Assembly (NCBI RefSeq): GCF_963678975.1 | Contig: NC_089276.1 | Span: forward strand, 31,264,368 to 31,328,367 | Length of the DNA stretch: 64,000 bases | From: Dysidea avara | Taxonomy: Eukaryota > Porifera > Demospongiae > Dictyoceratida > Dysideidae | Reading direction: 5' to 3' | Part shown: piece by piece, positions 25,590-37,126 of the stretch | How the letters are laid out: every line of letters starts with the position of its first letter | How positions within the stretch are numbered: the first letter of the stretch is position 1 | The notes under the pieces: model-generated | What the model was told of the DNA's origin: nothing | Database searches by the model: none | Seen by the model: the letters and a program-made list of their open reading frames with translations, nothing else | Program-made: the position numbers and the translations under genes

Positions 25590-26050
25590 GTCGTTTTACC
25601 ATCAGGATGAGCCATCTGTCTTCCTTCAAAGAGCAATTCTTGTCTGACTAGTTACAGTTCACCATTTCCAGTTGCCCTCCTCCATTGTTGTGTTGAGAAA
25701 AGTCTTCTTCTTAGCTTTCTGCTCTTCCCTTAGAGCAGTATGGTTTTGCACTCTGATTGATATGGATGCTAAGTATGGATTTATGCCATCACATCTTCCA
25801 TCTTACTATGTGTGACAAGGATTTTAGCCAGTCCCACATCCTCAGCTGCCCACACAGCGTCTTTCCGATTATCCAGCACAATGAAATTATGGATCTGACT
25901 GCTAGCTTGATGTCAGAAATGTATCACAATATCCAGCTGGAGCCTAATTTGCACCCTTTGTCTGGAGAGAAATATATAATGCACCTTAAAGTTCAGCCGC
26001 TCAAGAGAGTAGATATTAGAGCTTCTGGCTTTTGGAGGTGTTTATAACAT
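25590..26050 (+). pseudogene. Old fragment of the HNEI-DLTA mobile-element protein
   Basis: Across frame breaks the region reads DAKYGFMPSHLPS, then HILSCP and QHNEIMDLTASLMSEM, then LEPNLHPLSGE and ASGFWR. This is block-for-block similar to the better kept copy at 40600-41744 (ALRYGWSPLRPPS, HALSCPKGG, RHNEIRDLTATLLTEV, NGFWGG). The family is common in invertebrate genomes as mobile-element debris, but I cannot name its element class from the sequence. The copy is truncated soon after the NGFWGG block. Confidence 0.65.
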
Positions 26051-27850
26051 CCCACCTTTTTGATGCATGAACTTTTAACTGTTTTGGAGATTCCAATTGC
26101 TCTGCTACCCTGGCTGCTACTTTTTGAAAACATGAATGGGCATGGGGAATATAGTTACCATTGCTTATAAACAACTTCCTTCTTGCTCAGTGAGAAGTGG
26201 TGCCCTTATTCTATGGTTATGGGCTCACTCTGTTGTAGTTTGGGTTCTCCTCCAATCAGTAGCATCAGGGGATCATGTTTTTGATCCAAGTGTCCCTTTG
26301 TGGTTCCAGCAGTTGACCTTACGGCCATTGAACCCTAGTCATGTTGTAGGTCTTCATAGCTATTATCAAATTTCACAATCAAAATCAGCTAGACTTGAGT
26401 GGTTTACATTTGCTGGCTGCTTTTCCCAAGCACAGTGGTGATCCGTATGAGTAGTCTGGGTCCCTAATGGAGCTCTGGCCAGCCTGGGATGGCTGTATGC
26501 AGCTATACAGCTCTGTGGTGTTGAATATAGACCTGTGGTATAAACATCCTTTCATTTTAGCCAGTCATGAGACCTGAACGGCCCATGACTTGGTCTAATT
26601 CATCCCTACACCTTCCTCTTTAACTTTTAAACAGCATTTTGCCCCCCTCTTGCCCCTGCCACTCTCCCCTTTGGAGCTCGCCTGATACAGTCAACATCAA
26701 GTTAAAAACTATCTAAAATGGCAGGAAACTTAGCTGTTGACTACTTGTACAGTGGATTCTCTGGAAGGTAAGGAATTGGTATAAAACATGAGCTACACAC
26801 AGCTTCAACCATTGGTGAGCTACAACACACTGAATATTTAAAACCAGTATTTCTCAATACATTTAAATAGGGAATAAGTAAGACCTGTGGGTAACTTAAA
26901 ATCTTTGAATCATGCATTACAACAGTAGTGTCAAGCTGTAATTGATGATAATTGATGAGATAAACAATGCAAATCAGTGCATAGCAAGTGGCAGAGTTAG
27001 CTGTGTAACGATAATGGCCATCGTGAAGTACTTTATGTACTTGTACTGGTACTTAGCAGTAATTCCTTTTAATCAACAAATATCAAAAGGTGCTCGGTTC
27101 TTGCATATAATCTGTTTTCAGGATCAACTTTGAGGCCTATAAAATTCAGGTATGTATTCCAGTGCCAAACAATAAATTATGTCATTCAATGATATTGGAA
27201 GTGACCAAGTGACCAGTGCAGAAATTTTGTACCTTAGCTGCATATATTGTACTTTGCATTTCCATACAGTACCAATTAGATACATTACTGTAACGTAAGA
27301 ATCATGCAGTACAGTTATATAGATAATTGGGCAAATACAGTACAAGTTATGAAAACAACCCCACTCAGACAGTATAATTGGTCATGTACACAAAGACAAT
27401 TCATGAGTGTTGTATTTCTTTGTACACGCAAGTATAGGCGGTGCTTTAAATGTTATATTGTATTTCCTGGTCTTAATGCTCAGAGCATTCATCTTGCATG
27501 CCCGAAAAGTTTCGCTTTATGGTGATCAGACTATCAGTATAATTGTCCATGTAATCTATTTCTTGTAGAACCTACTGGACTGGCTAGATTTAGCAATTTA
27601 CAATGTTGAGGCAAGCACTGCACTTGGCTTCGCGTCATGCTGTACTAGCCTTTCAACATGTCCCCTTGTGCTGTATGTTCTGTACACAGCACAGCGGTGC
27701 TTAAACTATAACATAATGACATGGTATCTGAATTTCATAGACACTTCTTTTTTGTGTGAAGTAGCAGACTTGACTAGTTGACACAGCATGTACAATTTGC
27801 TCTTAAAAATAAAGAGCAGCTACTGTATGCATGTAAACACAGAAAACGTC
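26051..27850. other. No supported gene
   Basis: A weak 101-codon open frame at 26136-26441 has no splice or family support. The rest is AT-rich with no repeat that I can link to other copies in the window. Confidence 0.35.
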
Positions 27851-27854
27851 TCAC

Positions 27855-27959
27855 CTGTTTTTAATTTCATCCATTTTCTTTGATTTGCTTTCTAGTTTTC
27901 CTTTAACATCGTCATATTTCTCTTGTAATGAATTACACTGTTCTTTTAAAGCTTTCATT
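27855..27959 (-). CDS. Single coiled-coil exon on the minus strand
   Basis: On the minus strand an acceptor (TTTTCCAG at about 27960) and a donor (AACAG then GTGAGA at 27854) enclose exactly 105 nt, phase 2 to phase 2. The peptide includes MKALKEQCNSLQEKYDDVKG and ESKSKKMDEIKN, strongly heptad-like. It resembles in style and phase the plus-strand exons at 10478-10549 and 37127-37480, but is on the opposite strand. Partner exons were not found, so the gene is unknown. Confidence 0.5.
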
Positions 27960-28050
27960 CTGGAAAAGAAGCAACACCATTATTGTATCATATAGCACAG
28001 GGTTTGTGAATGCAGTTACCACTATGATTTTTGTCTATACTGATAGCATT

Positions 28051-28299
28051 TGTGACCGGATTTGCAAAAAGGTACCTTTTCCATACATTTGACATACCAG
28101 CAAACAAATTGATGTAAATTTGACTTGTTAAACTGATTAACTTGCTCTTAGTATCACAATGTAGCCGGATACTGTAGCTACATTCATTGAAATTTCAAGC
28201 AACTATATGCCATGATAAAAAAGTTATGAAGCTTTACAGTTCAAAAAATGGATCAAATTTTGTGTGTGAAAAAGGTACCTTTTCGCAAATCAGGTCACA
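28051..28299. mobile_element. MITE family A, copy 2
   Basis: Ends TGTGACCGGATTTGCAAAAA and TTTTCGCAAATCAGGTCACA are inverted copies around 249 bp; ATT occurs at both flanks. It belongs to the same family as 20472-20710. GGTACCTTTTCC or its inverse lies just inside each end. Confidence 0.82.
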
Positions 28300-30375
28300 A
28301 TTGTATTCTAATGCTTTAGAATAATAACAAAAAAAATCAATAGCTAGCTACTTTAAATAAAACTAGGCACCTTGCTTGTAAAGGAGATACTGTAGGCTTA
28401 AGCTCCATTGAAACAAATAAATCAATGAAAATGGGCTTTTCTCTACATTCTATACTATAAATTTAATGTTGACACAATACAGTATAGTGTAGCATTATTG
28501 TTCTGTGTATAGTATCCTTCCTTCACGAGTACAAGTCAGAGTGATAGTGTCCAAGTGGTATGAGGCATTGGTAACTCAAGAATATTTTAACATTGAGCTT
28601 TACTACTGTATGTTGAACTAACATACTAAACAAATGTGTTAGTATGGTGGAGTCAAGATATTCAAAAGATTTTTGTAATCATTTTATCAACAGTTTGCAT
28701 GAGAATTTCTTGCTTGGGAATGTAGTTCATGGTTGGTCCAAACTATTGGTTCTGCTCAAGCTGAATCAACCAGAGCAACTCCTCCAGTCCTGGAACACCT
28801 TGCAAGGCTAACAGTAAGTTACAGGACTATTGACTAGTATCCTGAACTTGTTTCAGGACAAGTTTGTATATCACACATGCACTTAACATTGGAAACTATA
28901 CCTTGAAAACAGTATACTTCTCTGCTTGTCTACAATGGCAAGAACGTAACTTGCAAGGATCATGGTTAATATGCTGAGGGGCTACTACCTATGCAACCAT
29001 GCAGATAAAGTGTTTCTATTACATAATTATTTTCATGATAAATACTATTCATTGGCCAGCTAACTAAAATGTTCCTGAGCCACTGAGTCTACAGTTAGCT
29101 TCACAGTTGTAAGGACTATATAGTCGTACTGTACACCCAACCATGGTTAATAAAAGTTAGTCCAGAAGTCCAGTACAGGATATGCTCATAAACCAAAATT
29201 ATGTTACTCAATTGGCTGTGGCTTTGTGGTAGTTTTTTGGTGTTTACGGGTAATTTATGGGAGAGGCCTTGTAATGTTTACGCACAAAAGCAAATAATGT
29301 CAACTCAATTCAACAAAAGGTTTTTAACTCAATGCATAAAGTTTTGTACCTTAAATCCTAGTGCATGGGAGGATGTAACTACCATACAACTAAATGGAGC
29401 AGCTCTGCTACTGTATGATAACACAGTGATAACTGATTTATTGCCATGTAATGGAACTACTTGGACTTGTTCGTGACATCATAACAACCACAAATAGTAT
29501 TGTTTATCAATGAAACAAATAAAAAAATATTGAAATGTTGCTACAAAAAACTAATGGACCTGTATAGCACTTACATGTGCTCAATCTTACAAATTTAAAA
29601 TGATTAATCAGACACTATATCAATACTCAAAATACCATCTCTTAGATGATCTGTCAAAATGACAGACCAACATGCACCGTGGTCAGCCATTGGTAAACTG
29701 TAGTAAGCAGTTTACATATGTATTGTCTTTTCCAAAGCTTATTCTGATAGGTCAAAATGTAAGACCATGCATGGTTTAATTTGGTCGGCCACTGGTCGGA
29801 AAATGACAGACTGTTATTTTAAGCCCTGCTATACTATCATAATGGTTTAAACAAAATTAATGTCAAGAAGCAGTCTGTCAGTGTGTCAATTCAGTTTCGG
29901 TCTGGCTATCAGTCCCAGTAGTGTACAGTGAAGAACTAATTTCTGATAACCTCTGGAATAATCCTAACCATCTGCCAGTCTTTTTATATAGTCCTTCCAT
30001 GCTATGCAACCCCCACTCCACAAACCCTAGACAAAGGCAAATCATAACTGGACACTGCTGCTTCATAAAATCATCCATCGCTTATAGCCTGTATATACTG
30101 TCTCTCTAGCAGCTATGAAGTTAGATTCCTAGGCAAAATATGCACACTTAATATACGTAAACTCTCATGATATAAAATAGTTATCTCCCTTATGGATGAT
30201 ATCATTGTCATTACACTTGTGATGTGATATAACGATAACTTACGCTGAACAACATCAATGTGAATTAGCCAGCAGTAAATACATAAATATTTACGTAAAA
30301 AATTTCTGGCTGCAATTTTTTATGTAAGTGATTAAATTAATCCTACTTTATTGCATCGAAACTGGTTGGTATGTT
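28300..30375. other. No supported gene
   Basis: Contains a possible exon-like stretch before GTAAGTT at 28812, but with no matching partner. Two segments sharing AAAATGACAGAC wording lie at about 29655 and 29807. Open frames (29201-29476, 29921-30109) lack support. Confidence 0.35.
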
Positions 30376-30379
30376 TCAG

Positions 30380-30670
30380 GTAAGTTAATGACATGCACAT
30401 TGTACATATTGCCAGTATGCCAAAAGACATCTGTCTGGCTGAAGAAACATCTGGCAGTGAGTCTGTAGCCTTACCTATTATATGCTCATCTGAAGGAATC
30501 AGGCAGGCATACTGTTAGTTAGTCAGTAGAAAATTCCATTCTAATAAAGCATTTCGTAGCAACTTATTGGAAGCATTTCAGGTCACACTGAAGGCACTTT
30601 TGGGCTTGACCAATACTACCAAGGTTCCATGAAGGCATTGCGAGGCTGAGTTTCTACTCAAGTACTACTG
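30380..30670 (+). repeat. Dispersed repeat C, copy 2
   Basis: Matches 9660-9965 in order (TGCCAAAAGACATCTGTCTG, TAGAAAATTCCATT, GTAGCAACTTATTGGAAGCA, GAAGGCACTTTTGGGCTTGA, CCATGAAGGCATT). The 5' part of copy 1 is not present. Confidence 0.6.
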
Positions 30671-31479
30671 TACTGTATAATAGAATACTCATACACCCAC
30701 ATTCGATACAATGTATGCACATATTCTATATCTATATATAGTATATACATATGCACAGTTAGATATATTATCTACTATCTTACTGCTTCTCTTGCTCTTC
30801 ATGCTGTTGTATCACAGAATTGACAATTATCGTTGCTTGGTTTTCCTATAGATGCCCATTAAAGTATGTAAAGTGTATTTATGTATCTTACAATGCACAG
30901 TGATGCATATAATTATCATAACCATTCTACACTATCATTTGACATAAGGGAAAATTGATAACATGATGGCCTTGAACTTAATATCTAATGACAACTACGA
31001 ACACTATGTCAGCAACTTTAATATGTACTTGGGTAAATGATAAATCATAAATTGGTAATCTGTTATTTACACACCCTGTATTTGTAACATGAAAGAGTAT
31101 ATAGTGGAGGGAAGAGTGTCAAACTGTGTTATATGCTGTGAAAAATGACGCTGTAAAGTCCTATGGCATCGTTCAAACGACCCGGTGATTTATGACTAAT
31201 TATAAGTGCAGTGGGCATAATTTGTGCATGTTGAAGAAACTGAAGCTAATCATACAGTACAGTAGTATTGTATATTAGGAGGTTTGGGTTATTCTGGCCA
31301 AAAATATCACCCAAAAACCACAGGTTGAGGCATCTGGTCAAGTGTTCATTCCACGTGTGAAACTCAATGACTTGGGATTGAAAGATGATTTAGTAATGAT
31401 GTCCAATTGTCAGTATACTGCAGTATGTACAATGCACTCATCATGAACTTTCACTTCAATCTTTAATCACTTATGGGTA

Positions 31480-31590
31480 TATACTGAATTAGGGATTAAA
31501 CGTCCACTAGTATATCTTCAGGTGTAGGCGACCACTCTTGTTCCTGTACTTTTCTTTTTCTATGATGAACTTAAAATTCCTAAAACTTGT
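31480..31590 (+). repeat. Dispersed repeat B, copy 2
   Basis: CTGAATTAGGGATTAAACGT, CACTAGTATATCTTCAGGTG, TAGGCGACCACTCTTGTTCC and TTTTTCTATGATG match 8160-8340 and 35395-35500. Confidence 0.6.
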
Positions 31591-31699
31591 AAATTAAAGA
31601 ACAGTGTACAAGTATGGCACATTGTACAGAGGAACTCAGTACAAAGAGAAAGACACAGGCAACTAACCTGGAAAGCAAAGTTTGCAAACATCACCAGGA

Positions 31700-31876
31700 T
31701 CATTGACTTTTCCTTGGACAAATCCAGTTCCAGTTTCCACGTGCACTGTACTCTGGGTCGTCATGAATATCAACCTTGCATGCGACATCTTCATTTGAGA
31801 TTTCATCAAGGTCGCCATTCCCTGCCTTGAGAGTTTTGCTAGCGAAACCGATATGTCTAGGTGAAGTTTCAGCCAT
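31700..31876 (-). CDS. Weak candidate first exon or small ORF
   Basis: From an ATG at 31876 (minus strand) 58 codons read MAETSPRHIGFASK, then DLDEISNEDVACKVDIHDD and GNWNWICPRK before a stop. A second overlapping frame continues to KLCFP and a GTTAGTTG donor near 31673. The acidic composition looks more protein-like than the competing frame, but there is no partner exon and no family match. Confidence 0.25.
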   Translation of the reverse strand: MAETSPRHIGFASKTLKAGNGDLDEISNEDVACKVDIHDDPEYSARGNWNWICPRKSQ

Positions 31877-31899
31877 GATTGTGATTCCATGTGGACCAC

Positions 31900-33485
31900 C
31901 CGCTTTGAATGCTTTGAATTAGTAATGTGTTAAGTAAGAACACTCTTCAATTTGGGGTTATTTTTGCACCAGAGCCACCTTAAGTAAACATACTTTATGT
32001 ACTGTTGTTCATGATCAGCTTGACCAACAGACAGAACAATATTTGAAACTGAGCTAAAATAGCTGCAAAATTATTTTCAGGAATTACAGTTTTCTTCTTT
32101 CCTTACTAAGGCATATCTGAGTATAATAATCATGAAAATGAAAGTTAATAAAACAAGCCTACGTATGAGGTAACAAGTACGTAACTAAAGTACTTAGTTA
32201 TCTATAAAAATGTACTATAAATTACATGGGATAGAAGTAACAAGAAACTAGTTACTTTCTGAAGTACGGTACTGTTCAAATGCAATGTCATCTTGTGATG
32301 AGTTCGGGCAATTAAAAAACTTGCTAATTAAATGGTGTGGCACCAATTTGTTTGGGATGAATACTCATGAGCGAAACGGGCGCCATGCCTTTTATTTTTT
32401 AATCGCTCACGCTCTTACGAGACAATGTTGTGTTTGAGCGGTACTGTAACTACCGCAACTCTACCATAAAAATATATTTTTTGTGTTTATACACAGTTCC
32501 ATTGTCTTTCATTTTGGTCATGAAGTGAAAATGCTATGCTAAGTATCAGGTGAAACCAGGTGATAGTTACTGATCCAGATAGCTCATAGCCCCAAATATC
32601 AATCCAAATATGACCCAGGGATATGACCTTCCACAGTTAATAAAACAGGGAAACACATGTACACCCAATTATAACACGCTTGTACCAGTGCAGAGGCATA
32701 TTATAAGATGGTCTTCTTTCAATAAGAACATGCAAGCTATACAGTACACATTTGCAGTATCATGAATGCTTACTTGTGTTAAGCAAACAGTGGATAGATA
32801 TGGTTATGCCTGAAAACAATTATAGCCACAGAGCCATTCTACAGGTTGTTTACAATAATTAAAGATTTTGTTCCTAATGGTGATGGTTTTGTGTTAATGG
32901 TAGTAGCAGTGTTCTAGAAGTGAGCTTCTAGTGGACATTTACTTTTTCAAGGATGCCTAGTCTGGACCCATTTTAGGTACCTAGCTATACGTGCCCTGAA
33001 AAAGGGACTTGTGTCACTGTTACCAAAAACTGGCAAGTCAAATCAAATTATAATATTGCAATTAAGTTGCCGCATGATGTGAGTAGGTAACTAGGACTAC
33101 ATGATTGAAATGTAAGCTATGTGAATTTTTTGTATCAGGGAGGGTTGATGTTCTATTTAACATCTGTCTGTTAAAGATGCCTTTCCTAGGGAAGTAGAAA
33201 TATTGTCTCCACAGCCTAAACTCAATTGGCTATAGAAAGTCAGTAAGCATCACTGTCTAGATCTAATTTTCCACTTTTCGTGATTTGATTATGGTTGTTA
33301 ATGTGAGCCACATGTAGTGTAATTATTCATTCCTATGCACAAGTCCTGAATGTTAGACAGACCAGACCCTCTTTTCAGGGTGTTTATAGGCACCGAAAAG
33401 AGTTGGCTACTGGATCCCAATGCACCCTACCTGTACTGAGGCTATCTCAAAATTTGCATGGTACAACTAATAAAAATGAAGTGAC
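31900..33485. other. No supported gene
   Basis: A palindromic-looking stretch of AAGTAAC/GTTACTT wording lies around 32170-32275, possibly remnants of a TIR element. No exon is supported. Confidence 0.35.
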
Positions 33486-33494
33486 TAATTAGCC

Positions 33495-33766
33495 GGTTGT
33501 TGGAGGAATTGAAGCACCAGAGTCCAGTGAGTCCTCAGACAATGAGAGCACTTCAGACACAAATGAAACCACTAGTCATCCACCATCACAGCATGGTAAG
33601 AGGCATCTCGATCCCCACCCCCCTGGCTTTCGAGCACTGTGCACGCGCCTTGGGAAGTTCAGTGGTAGAACTGGTGACAATGATTTTGTGGTATGGGTGG
33701 AAGACTTTAAAGAAGCAACAACAGGCTGTGGCTGGAATGATCAGCTGCGAGCAAGGTGCACCACTG
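33495..33766 (+). pseudogene. Gag fragment of the Gypsy family, plus orientation
   Basis: The plus frame reads a Ser/Glu-rich linker (GIEAPESSESSDNEST) and then a capsid start (LGKFSGRTGDNDFVVWVEDF, TGCGWNDQLRAR). The latter would lead directly into the WFAWFLAG block that opens the Gag fragment at 15233. The frame breaks at about 33767, where inverted sequence of the same element begins. It is therefore half of a rearranged copy. Confidence 0.75.
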
Positions 33767-34187
33767 GAGTTGTAACAGTCAACCTCTCTACCTCCTCACG
33801 GAGCCTGGTTACTTCCCAATCAAGAGCAGCACACCGTGCACCCCACAACTGTTTATCACTACACAGTTCATTAATCAACGATCCACGTTCCGCTAATTGA
33901 CGCGCGCTGGCCAGCCGCTTGTCATTCACACATGCACGTTCAACCTCATACCATAGCAATTTCTTTGCTACTGACCCTTCTCTTCGGCATGCGGAGCACA
34001 CATACATAATTGCCTTAGTACGACAACCAACTAGAGCATTATACAATGGTTCAGACAACTTATCACATTGCCTGATACACGCCACGTGCTCCCACCTGTC
34101 ACAAAGGTCACACACCAGTGCCGCGTTGGACTCTTCCACTTCATGCCGGCACGTCACGCACGGGTATTCCACTGTACTGCTATCCAT
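33767..34187 (-). pseudogene. N-terminal PHD-finger ORF of the Gypsy family
   Basis: On the minus strand an ATG at 34187 opens an ORF whose first 67 residues carry C10, C13, C26, C29, H34, C37, C64 and C67. This is the C4HC3 spacing of a PHD-type zinc finger (CDLCDRWEHVAC is the core). A helical Arg/Glu-rich part follows (WEVTRLREEVERLTV), and the element sequence is cut at the inversion junction near 33767. The ORF lies about 90 bp downstream of the LTR and primer-binding site, so it is the N-terminus of this family's gag. PHD fingers usually bind histone H3 tails; a chromatin-targeting role here is inference. No stop interrupts the preserved part. Confidence 0.75.
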
Positions 34188-34260
34188 AATGTCTTGTAGG
34201 GTGATAGGACGAAATCTACTTCTGGCAGCTTGCTCAATCCATCAATGTCGGCCTCAGGGA

Positions 34261-34278
34261 TCTCGGTAGGACCTCCAA
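34261..34278 (-). promoter_or_regulatory. Primer-binding site
   Basis: Three bases after the LTR end, the minus strand reads TGGAGGTCCTACCGAGAT. It begins with TGG, as expected for pairing with a tRNA CCA 3' end. The complementary strand looks like a plausible tRNA acceptor and T-arm side. The primer tRNA identity was not determined. Confidence 0.7.
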
Positions 34279-34280
34279 GT

Positions 34281-34474
34281 TGTAAAGCTTGATTCAATAA
34301 TTCATTAACAATCATTAACAGTCATATAAACAATCATACAGCAATCACGACTTCACTTCTACGATCCCTATATTGTCAGTCTTTCTCTTGACACGAGGCC
34401 GCTTCCCGCGATTTCCGTGACTCTCCTCTCAGCTCCGTCCTGCTCCAGATACTACTATCATTAATCACCTTACA
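34281..34474 (-). repeat. 5' LTR of the rearranged Gypsy copy, 194 bp
   Basis: Same TGTAAGG...TTTACA termini and length as the LTR at 25183-25376, with about 6% differences by eye. It is followed by a PBS on its inner side, so it is a 5' LTR. No second LTR was seen near this copy. Confidence 0.92.
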
Positions 34475-34910
34475 GTTACACACAAGTATTTGGTTTTTGT
34501 ACTACAGTATAATTCAATGCTTTTTATGCTGACTTTCTATGTAGATCACTGAAAAGCTATTCTAAGATGATCATTCTACAATTTTATGCTCATTCCCTTA
34601 AACCGTTTGCCTGTAGGCATGGCAAGTAATTTTTTTTATTACACATACCACTTTAGTATGGGTGTTCAATGGCACCATTTGGTGTTTAACGTGCATATTG
34701 CCTGGGCAATATCATATGAACACGGTCTACTCATGGTTTTGATGCCCAACCAGTTCAAAGATACGATACACTTTGACTCTTTATATTGAGTAATATGAAG
34801 TAATAAATTGTGGGTTTGGGTTTACAGGTTAGCAGTATAGTTGCTTAGTTTCAACTAATTGATTGTTACTAAACTATACAAAAATAGAAATTTTAAGTTT
34901 GTTTAGGAAG

Positions 34911-35286
34911 TAGGGCTGAAACAAATACTAATACTCGACGAGTACTCGTTAAGGATTTTGGTACTCGGATAGTCAAATTGATACTCGAGTACTCGTTAAG
35001 AGTGCATGACCCAGCTCAAATGATGTATTTGTCATCAGGGAGTGACACAATGAAGGCTATAGAGTTTGATTGGCATAATTTTTTGTCATCGACACTAACA
35101 TCGGTACTTTATTGCAGTGTGTGTGTGTGTTATTGTTATTACGTACTTGAAAAGCTGTAAACTGTTTAAGGTTGGTACAAAACATGTCAAATGGGTATGA
35201 CTACATGCAACTAATATTCGTGAATACTTGATCATTAACTCTAGAGAGTACTCGAATACTAAAATACCATGATCATTTCAGCCCTA
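34911..35286. mobile_element. hAT-like MITE
   Basis: Ends TAGGGCTGAAACAAATACTA and its counterpart ending CATTTCAGCCCTA are inverted. TTAGGAA lies outside both ends (TTAGGAAG / TTAGGAAT), close to the 8-bp duplications of hAT elements. The interior repeats ACTCGAGTACTCG-like phrases. A 60-codon ORF inside is not supported. Confidence 0.8.
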
Positions 35287-35287
35287 T

Positions 35288-35600
35288 TAGGAATCATAGA
35301 AAAAAGTAGGGGAACAAGGGAGGTTACCTATACCTGCAGATATACTAGTGAACATTTACTCCCTAATTCAGTCATGACTGAATTAGTGATTAACTGAATT
35401 AGTGATTAATGTCATGACTGAATTAGTGATGAATGTTCACTAGTATATCTGCAGGTATAGGCGACCTCCCTTGTTTCCTTACTTTTTCTATGATCCCTAA
35501 TCAAACTTAAAATTCCTAATTTTTCCTTATACTTGTCTGTTTACTTTTTTGTAACATTATTATGACTGGTGAACCTGCACATACCGCATCAAAAAAAAGG
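35288..35600. repeat. Dispersed repeat B, copy 3, with a foldback
   Basis: The right half (ATGTTCACTAGTATATCTGC ... TTTTTCTATGATCCC) matches copies at 8160 and 31480. The left half is its inverse (GGAACAAGGGAGGTTACC ... CTAGTGAACAT), separated by direct repeats of GACTGAATTAGTGATTA. It is thus a head-to-head duplicate of the repeat. Confidence 0.75.
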
Positions 35601-35714
35601 ATGGCGCCAGAGTTAAGTTTTTGTCTGAACATGCACCCCAGTTATCAATTACTGATATGATTCGAAAATGAAGTGGCCATTATGCTTCACTTTCACCTAT
35701 GTTCAGCCCGTTAC

Positions 35715-36085
35715 ACAACGCTACAAATGAAGAACAGTAGGAGAAGTGTCTCTGCAATCAATCCAGTCACCAAGAAAAATACAGACGATTCACACACCCA
35801 ACTATTAATTATTTACTCAAAAGTGAAGTAGCCATTACACTTCATTTTCAGCCCATTATACAGCTTTACAAATGAAGCACAGTAAGCACCTCTGGAATCA
35901 ATCCAGTTACCATGGAAAATATGGACAATTCCCATTTACAAATGTATGGAAGCCATGCATCGCACTGCTGCAAATCGACACTTTGGATTGTCACCAAAAA
36001 GAAGTGGGACACAAAGGAGAACAAAGGTAACTCCATGATGCATGCATTGTGTATACTGCGGTATGCCAAAAGACACATCTATATA
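35715..36085 (+). repeat. Dispersed repeat C, copy 3 (with a partial internal duplication)
   Basis: Matches 9505-9730: CTACAAATGAAGAACAGTA, CTGCAATCAATCCAGTCACC, then again ACAAATGAAGCACAGTAAGC and AATCAATCCAGTTACCATGG, then GTGGGACACAAAGGAGAAC and GTATGCCAAAAGACAC. The 5' part is present twice. Confidence 0.6.
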
Positions 36086-36089
36086 TATA

Positions 36090-37120
36090 TATGTCTATCG
36101 TGTTTTTTTAACAGGCGCATACCCCGCAGCCGGATGAAAGATGGCTGCAGGGGGTTACTGTTTCAGAAAAAGTGTGTGTCTGTGTCATTTCGCCCACATG
36201 AGCAAAAAGTTTTGTTTTAAAAATAGTCTGTATGTGAGAAATGAAGGCTGTACAGCACCAGTATTAACCTTCAAGGTAGGTAAGCTTTTACTTCACAGCA
36301 GGTTATTTCACTGTGGCTTGAAATACTGGTAAAGCAAATTATTGATGATGTTATGAATGCCTTTCACAATGGGCTACAGTATATGAGCATAAACAATCAA
36401 ATGTGCTTTGTAGATTTCTTCTAGATGAAAGTGGGGCATGTCCTGTACTACGTGAATGAAAATGAAGGCCAGCCTTGAGTCTTTCTCTAAACAATTCAGT
36501 GGCCGATACAGGGGTTTGCATTGGTTTTCAACTACTGACAATAAGGTGCAGCCACTTATCTCAACTATATAGCAGTAGCAAAATGTACTTAAAACCTGGC
36601 TACTATGAGGAACTTTTACTAGTGGTATACATCTAACTTTACATTATAGCATAGAATGAGCTGTATATCAATCTAATATGAGTCATTTAATATTGATGAG
36701 GATGTGTGTTGGCGTTATTAGTGTACAGTATATCGGAGCAGTTATCGGTATTGGCTAATTTTGTTGCTTACTATTGGTTATCAGAATAATCAACTATTTT
36801 GGTTATCAATACAATGCTAACTAAAGCATATTAAACGCATCAGCAACCATTCATTCAATATTGAGCAGTGTTTAATTACTCTAATAAACCATACACCTTT
36901 GTTTACTCTAATGGAACAGTCATATTTTTGTTTGAAAGTGTTTGGTTTAAGGTTACCAATTTTCCACTGCACTATCAAAGTGAAATAATTGCCTAGGAAA
37001 GGTACGTGCAAGTAGTTTGTGGCCAACTTGGTGAGAATTTTTAATGTTTGTGACTCTCTCTGTACCCATACAGTGTTGTTTATGGACTCATATGTATATT
37101 GCATAATATTCTTTTGCTTA
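36090..37120. other. No confident gene
   Basis: An exon-like stretch between TTTTTTTAACAG (36115) and AAG/GTAGGTAA (36275) has an open frame (MAAGGYCFRKSVCLCHF) but no partner. A TATCGG...TTGGTTATCA-rich stretch lies at 36735-36812. Confidence 0.35.
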
Positions 37121-37126
37121 CCACAG

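Noticed and set aside
33688-34269. Plus-strand ORFs over the PHD region
   Set aside because: They are antisense shadows of the PHD-finger ORF and LTR leader on the minus strand.
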